A model generated the notes under the pieces. It ran no database searches, was not told the origin of the DNA, and saw nothing but the letters and a program-made list of their open reading frames with translations. Positions 61,501-64,000 of a stretch of 64,000 nucleotides of DNA are shown here, piece after piece. Numbering within the stretch: position 1 is the stretch's first letter; the number at the start of each line of letters is the position of its first letter. Made by a program: the position numbers and the translations under genes. This stretch comes from Capitella teleta (Eukaryota; Annelida; Polychaeta; Capitellidae), in the NCBI GenBank assembly GCA_000328365.1, contig KB309592.1, positions 27,764 to 91,763 of the forward strand, written 5' to 3'.

Positions 61501-64000
61501 AGGCTCCTACTGTGAAGGAGGCACAGGCAACAACCCTCCACTTTGTTACTTCCCAACGTATTGCCCACCAGGAAGCAATGCAACATCCATCTGTGATCTT
61601 GGTCACATGTCTGTGGACCACAATGTTCCACGATATGATGAAACTGAATCTTGTCGCATATGTCCGGGAGGCACATACGGTGATCATCCAGAGCGTTTGT
61701 ACTGTGAGCCGTGTCCTGAAGGATATTACTGTCCAGAAGGAACAGCTTACGCCACTTCAAATCCGTGTAATTCTGGGTATTACTGCCCAGCCAACTCCTC
61801 ATACCCGCACCCATGCCCAAGTGGAAGGTACAACAAAGAAGAGCGATCAACCTCAGTTGACGAGTGCTTCAACTGTCCAGTGAATACGTACACTAACCAG
61901 AATGGGCAGTATGCATGTAAGCCATGTGGTACTTCATCATGGACAAAAGGTGACGCTGGTGCTAGCATTTGCTCGTGCAAAGGCAAGTACCGGGCGTATC
62001 ACTCAAGCGACGGGTCTTGTCGTTGCTACTCAGGGTATCATTACTATGACGAAACTGGACAAAACCGTACTGATGACAACAGCGATCAAGACTGCCAACC
62101 GATCGTCAACGAACGCTGCACTGCGGGACAAATCAGACGTGTCAACACCCGCGAGTGTGTCTATCCTGAAGCGGTGGACTGTAATGGCGTTTGTTTGCCA
62201 CAAGGATCTGATGGGACCTTAGACTCCAACACTGGGATGTGAGCAGTGGCATTCTTCTTCTTGCAGTCACTAATTTCAACTATTCTTCTTGTAGGTGTGT
62301 CTGTGATTTCTATGTCGATCCAAACCAAATTTGTGATGAGACATGCAGAGCCACTACTATGCCGTCTGTCAAAATAAAAAATAGCGCAGATGGCCTCAGC
62401 ATGGAGATTGGAATCACAGATCCTCAGACTGGTCTGACAATAACAGAGGTCAGCCTAACTTACTAAAACAGATGTGCTGCCATTGTTTTGAAATATGTTA
62501 CGGATTTATAATGTGGTCGTAACTAAACGTTCTTAAACGTGATTTGCCATGTACTTGTTGTTATTGTTGCTGCAGCCTATTCAGGGATTGTTCATGATGA
62601 GACGGAAGGATCTGACCGAAGAGAAACCGATGCAAGTGATCAGCATGTGGCCAGACAGAACGGTTGGGGCCATCTACACGGGTGCAACACAGGCAATTAA
62701 CACCATCACAAGTAAGCAACAGCAATACTGTATGTGGAAGAGGTCAAATAATTATAACATGTGATTGTTTACTTTAATATGTCTTAAACACCTAGTGCTG
62801 TAATCCTTTCAAATGAGACAAAATGCTGCTTGATGTGAGTAAAAAACTACTTTGTTTCCTTGCCAGAACCACTTCAAGATTTCGTCATTTCAAGCAGCCG
62901 TCGTCGACTCTTGGCTGACACTTATGGCGATGGAACTGGAGAAGTGGCTAACCCCATTGTCTGCCTGGAACTGGGACAGCTCATACTGTTCAGGATCTGG
63001 TTGGACAAGAGCGATCGAAGCCTTAGTCACTATCCAAAGTATATCAAGGTTAGATCGCTATACGTTTGCTCATCACTTCTCTACCAGCAGTTTATATGTA
63101 TGTTGCATGTCCTATTTGATCACTCTTGATTTTCAGGACCATCTGTTCAACACCAACCCAACCTTTGATTATGGCGATTTCACCCAATTCGAATACTACA
63201 TCTTAGAGACGAACGTAACCTACACTTCCTTTGCTGCCAGTTTCCTTGCACCAGGGACGTACGTCTTTGCTGATGCCCAGGACTACAATAGGTTAGTGTA
63301 TCATCTGTGTACATGAAGATAAATGATTGATGATTGAATTTTATCTTGCTTCTAAAAATTATGCCATTTTCAGAGAGGTCATCATCAATGTGATGGACGC
63401 TAGTTCAGCTTGTGATCCAGATGCAAGTCGCATTCTGCCGGCATCAGCAAACAACCTGGTCTCCCAAGGAGTTAAGATCGAGAATAACATTAACGAAGCT
63501 CCAGACTGGGGTCTCATCATTGGCCTGCTCGCCTTCCTTGCTGCCTGCATCCTCATGCTGGTTGTGGCGGTCATAGTGTGGAAGCCACAGGACGCTAACA
63601 TCTACCCGATGAAGCACTGGAAGCCAAAGTACCGCAGTTTAGGAGCTCCACCTCCAGTCCCCCATTTCATGCAGCACGACACTGAGCACTGGCCTGGAAA
63701 GTGAGTAACTATACTTCTATAAATATGATGCAATTGTCATTCTTTGGTTTCCAGTCATGCTGACAGTGGTGAAGTTGGGGTCAGGTTATCAGGTGACGGA
63801 GCGGAAGCTGGTGAAATCCTGGATGGCGTTGGTGAGTTTCTGTATTAAGTCAGTCATGCCATGTATCACGAGATGTCCTTTTTATGGCAGCCTTCAAAGG
63901 TGAGGAGACCCTGGAGGATTTCAATGTCCGGGTGATGTTTGATAAACTGGAAGATCAAAACCTACACTTGGCCTCTCAACTTGCACGGCACAATGAGGAC
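27666..64000 (+). CDS. Giant type I membrane protein of GCC2/GCC3 (ephrin-receptor-like) cysteine modules; 3' end outside window
   Basis: One gene of 83 exons in the window, about 25.3 kb coding or about 8,440 residues. Exon 1 gives a signal peptide ([19 protein letters not shown] then SVNA). The ectodomain is made of modules of the form CPxGxYCPxGTxxPxxCPxGTYxxxTG. It is followed by about 400 non-repetitive residues, one transmembrane helix (about residues 8,312-8,336) and a charged cytoplasmic tail running off the window. Splice phases match at 81 of 82 junctions, and 58 are phase 1, mostly splitting a Gly codon. The modules belong to the GCC2_GCC3/ephrin-receptor-like family, also found in SVEP1 and SCUBE. 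The overall protein is not one I can name, and its function is unknown; an adhesive or receptor role at the cell surface is an inference. The long gaps at 32118-33895 and 44612-46126 do not break the frame. Exon coordinates are given in the zone entries. Confidence 0.85.
31290..31380. repeat. ATTT microsatellite in an intron of the giant gene
   Basis: About 90 bp of TTTA units ending close to the acceptor of the exon at 31387. Confidence 0.95.
32118..33895 (+). pseudogene. Decayed module exons inside an intron of the giant gene
   Basis: Module-like translations survive at about 32245-32535 ([20 protein letters not shown]), 32920-33391 and 33507-33649, but each carries faults. The block at 32920-33391 has an in-frame TGA at 33137-33139. 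The block at 33507-33649 keeps usable splice sites (GAAAG before, GTATTA after) but is 143 nt long instead of 144. It has TGA at 33536-33538 and a one-base deletion a few codons later. Because the flanking exons 31974-32117 and 33896-34096 are both phase 1, skipping everything between keeps the frame. I therefore treat this as a 1.8-kb intron with fossil exons. Confidence 0.7.
33896..36484 (+). other. Giant gene zone 2: mixed-phase module exons 11-21
   Basis: Exons: 33896-34096, 34146-34577, 34632-34720, 34774-34887, 34942-35010, 35067-35294, 35353-35503, 35556-35674, 35726-35914, 35967-36211 and 36264-36484. The second is 432 nt, exactly three 144-nt units. Six junctions are phase 0, unlike the rest of the gene. 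Typical modules read [13 protein letters not shown] or [17 protein letters not shown]. Introns are about 47-62 nt, and several acceptors are weak (for example TTTTAAAG at 34941). Confidence 0.8.
36537..41532 (+). other. Giant gene zone 3: long exons 22-29
   Basis: Exons: 36537-38309 (1,773 nt), 38369-38510, 38570-40293 (1,724 nt), 40356-40547, 40606-40740, 40799-40919, 40978-41123 and 41176-41532. The module spacing changes from 48 residues to a longer form, with YCPxG blocks followed by PCPxGTYxNxTG. Asn-linked glycosylation sequons appear often at the TYxNxT position. No unit here clearly matches the 700-residue repeat of the next zone, though the last exon (41176-41532) resembles its end. 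Confidence 0.8.
45117..46057 (+). mobile_element. pogo/Tigger-like DNA transposon (non-autonomous) in an intron
   Basis: The element is 941 bp, flanked by TA on both sides (45115-45116 and 46058-46059). The left end is CAGTAAAACATCAATG..., and the reverse complement of the right end is CAGTAAAACCTCGATG...; about 22 of 24 bases match. These ends and the TA target are typical of the pogo/Tigger branch of Tc1-mariner. Only scraps of coding sequence are suggestive ([12 protein letters not shown] near 45737, like a CENP-B-type N-terminus), so it is inactive. It accounts for most of the 1.5-kb intron between exons 44424-44611 and 46127-46538. Confidence 0.8.
58449..58985. other. Long intron of the giant gene with AATC microsatellite
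   Basis: A 537-nt intron, about ten times the local norm. It contains an AATC array (about 58518-58568, with looser copies on either side). The rest is AT-rich, and I see no exon or mobile element. Confidence 0.7.
61056..64000 (+). other. Giant gene zone 5: membrane-proximal region, transmembrane helix and tail, exons 76-83
   Basis: Exons: 61056-62238, 62295-62448, 62576-62711, 62867-63048, 63137-63291, 63374-63700, 63755-63831 and 63891 to the window end. The first still has YCPxG modules, then a last Cys-rich part ending [10 protein letters not shown] and [17 protein letters not shown]. Next comes a non-repetitive segment with a basic site [10 protein letters not shown] (near 62890). A domain then runs from [13 protein letters not shown] through [17 protein letters not shown] to [14 protein letters not shown]. 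Its pattern is reminiscent of a cupredoxin-like beta fold, but I cannot confirm that. The helix [20 protein letters not shown] is at 63508-63582. The tail begins [19 protein letters not shown], has a Pro-rich turn (GAPPPVPHF), and then a charged, probably helical stretch. Confidence 0.82.

Noticed and set aside
33880-62000. Many antisense and off-frame open frames across the giant gene
   Set aside because: Cysteine- and glycine-rich modules create long shadow frames. Only the plus-strand frame keeps the C-x-x-C module pattern and matching splice phases.

Overview
The window looks like metazoan nuclear DNA, most probably from a sponge. Most introns are only 45-80 nt, intergenic DNA is AT-rich, and the gene set is animal-like (perilipin, ARL15, IER3IP1, a cadherin-repeat protein). 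It ends in a giant cysteine-rich GCC2/GCC3 (ephrin-receptor-like) membrane protein. The phylum is an inference from intron size and gene content; nothing here proves it. A 50-base N gap lies at 17100-17149.

Layout: seven protein genes alternate strictly in strand. They are DTWD2-like tRNA aminocarboxypropyltransferase (+, 4907-6174), an alpha-crystallin/small-heat-shock protein with a spliced-on signal peptide (-, 6697-8680), IER3IP1 (+, 9141-12408), perilipin (-, 12868-15799), ARL15-like GTPase (+, 21094-22394), a three-repeat cadherin-like protein (-, 23958-24938), and the giant gene (+, 27666 to beyond 64000). A tRNA-Lys(UUU) gene with a 20-nt intron sits inside the second IER3IP1 intron. 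Mobile DNA is scattered between and within genes: two copies of a TTAA-flanked piggyBac-like MITE, LINE remnants, a tRNA-derived SINE family with one clear target-site duplication, a pogo-like element with TA ends, a probable hAT end, and several microsatellites.

The giant gene fills the right-hand 36 kb. Reading splice sites and phases by hand gives 83 exons in the window, about 25.3 kb of coding sequence or roughly 8,440 residues. It runs from a signal peptide through well over one hundred short cysteine modules to one transmembrane helix at 63508-63582 and a cytoplasmic tail that continues past the window. Reading phase is consistent at 81 of 82 junctions. Three organisational levels are visible: N-terminal exons of exactly 144 nt (48 residues); a middle zone with very long exons; and a zone of about 4,900 residues built from about seven tandem copies of a higher-order unit of about 700 residues. 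Homologous units differ strongly in intron number. One long intron (32118-33895) contains fossil module exons.

The smaller genes look like unrelated housekeeping or lipid-droplet genes. Nothing suggests that they work with the giant gene. No retroviral or LTR element was recognised.
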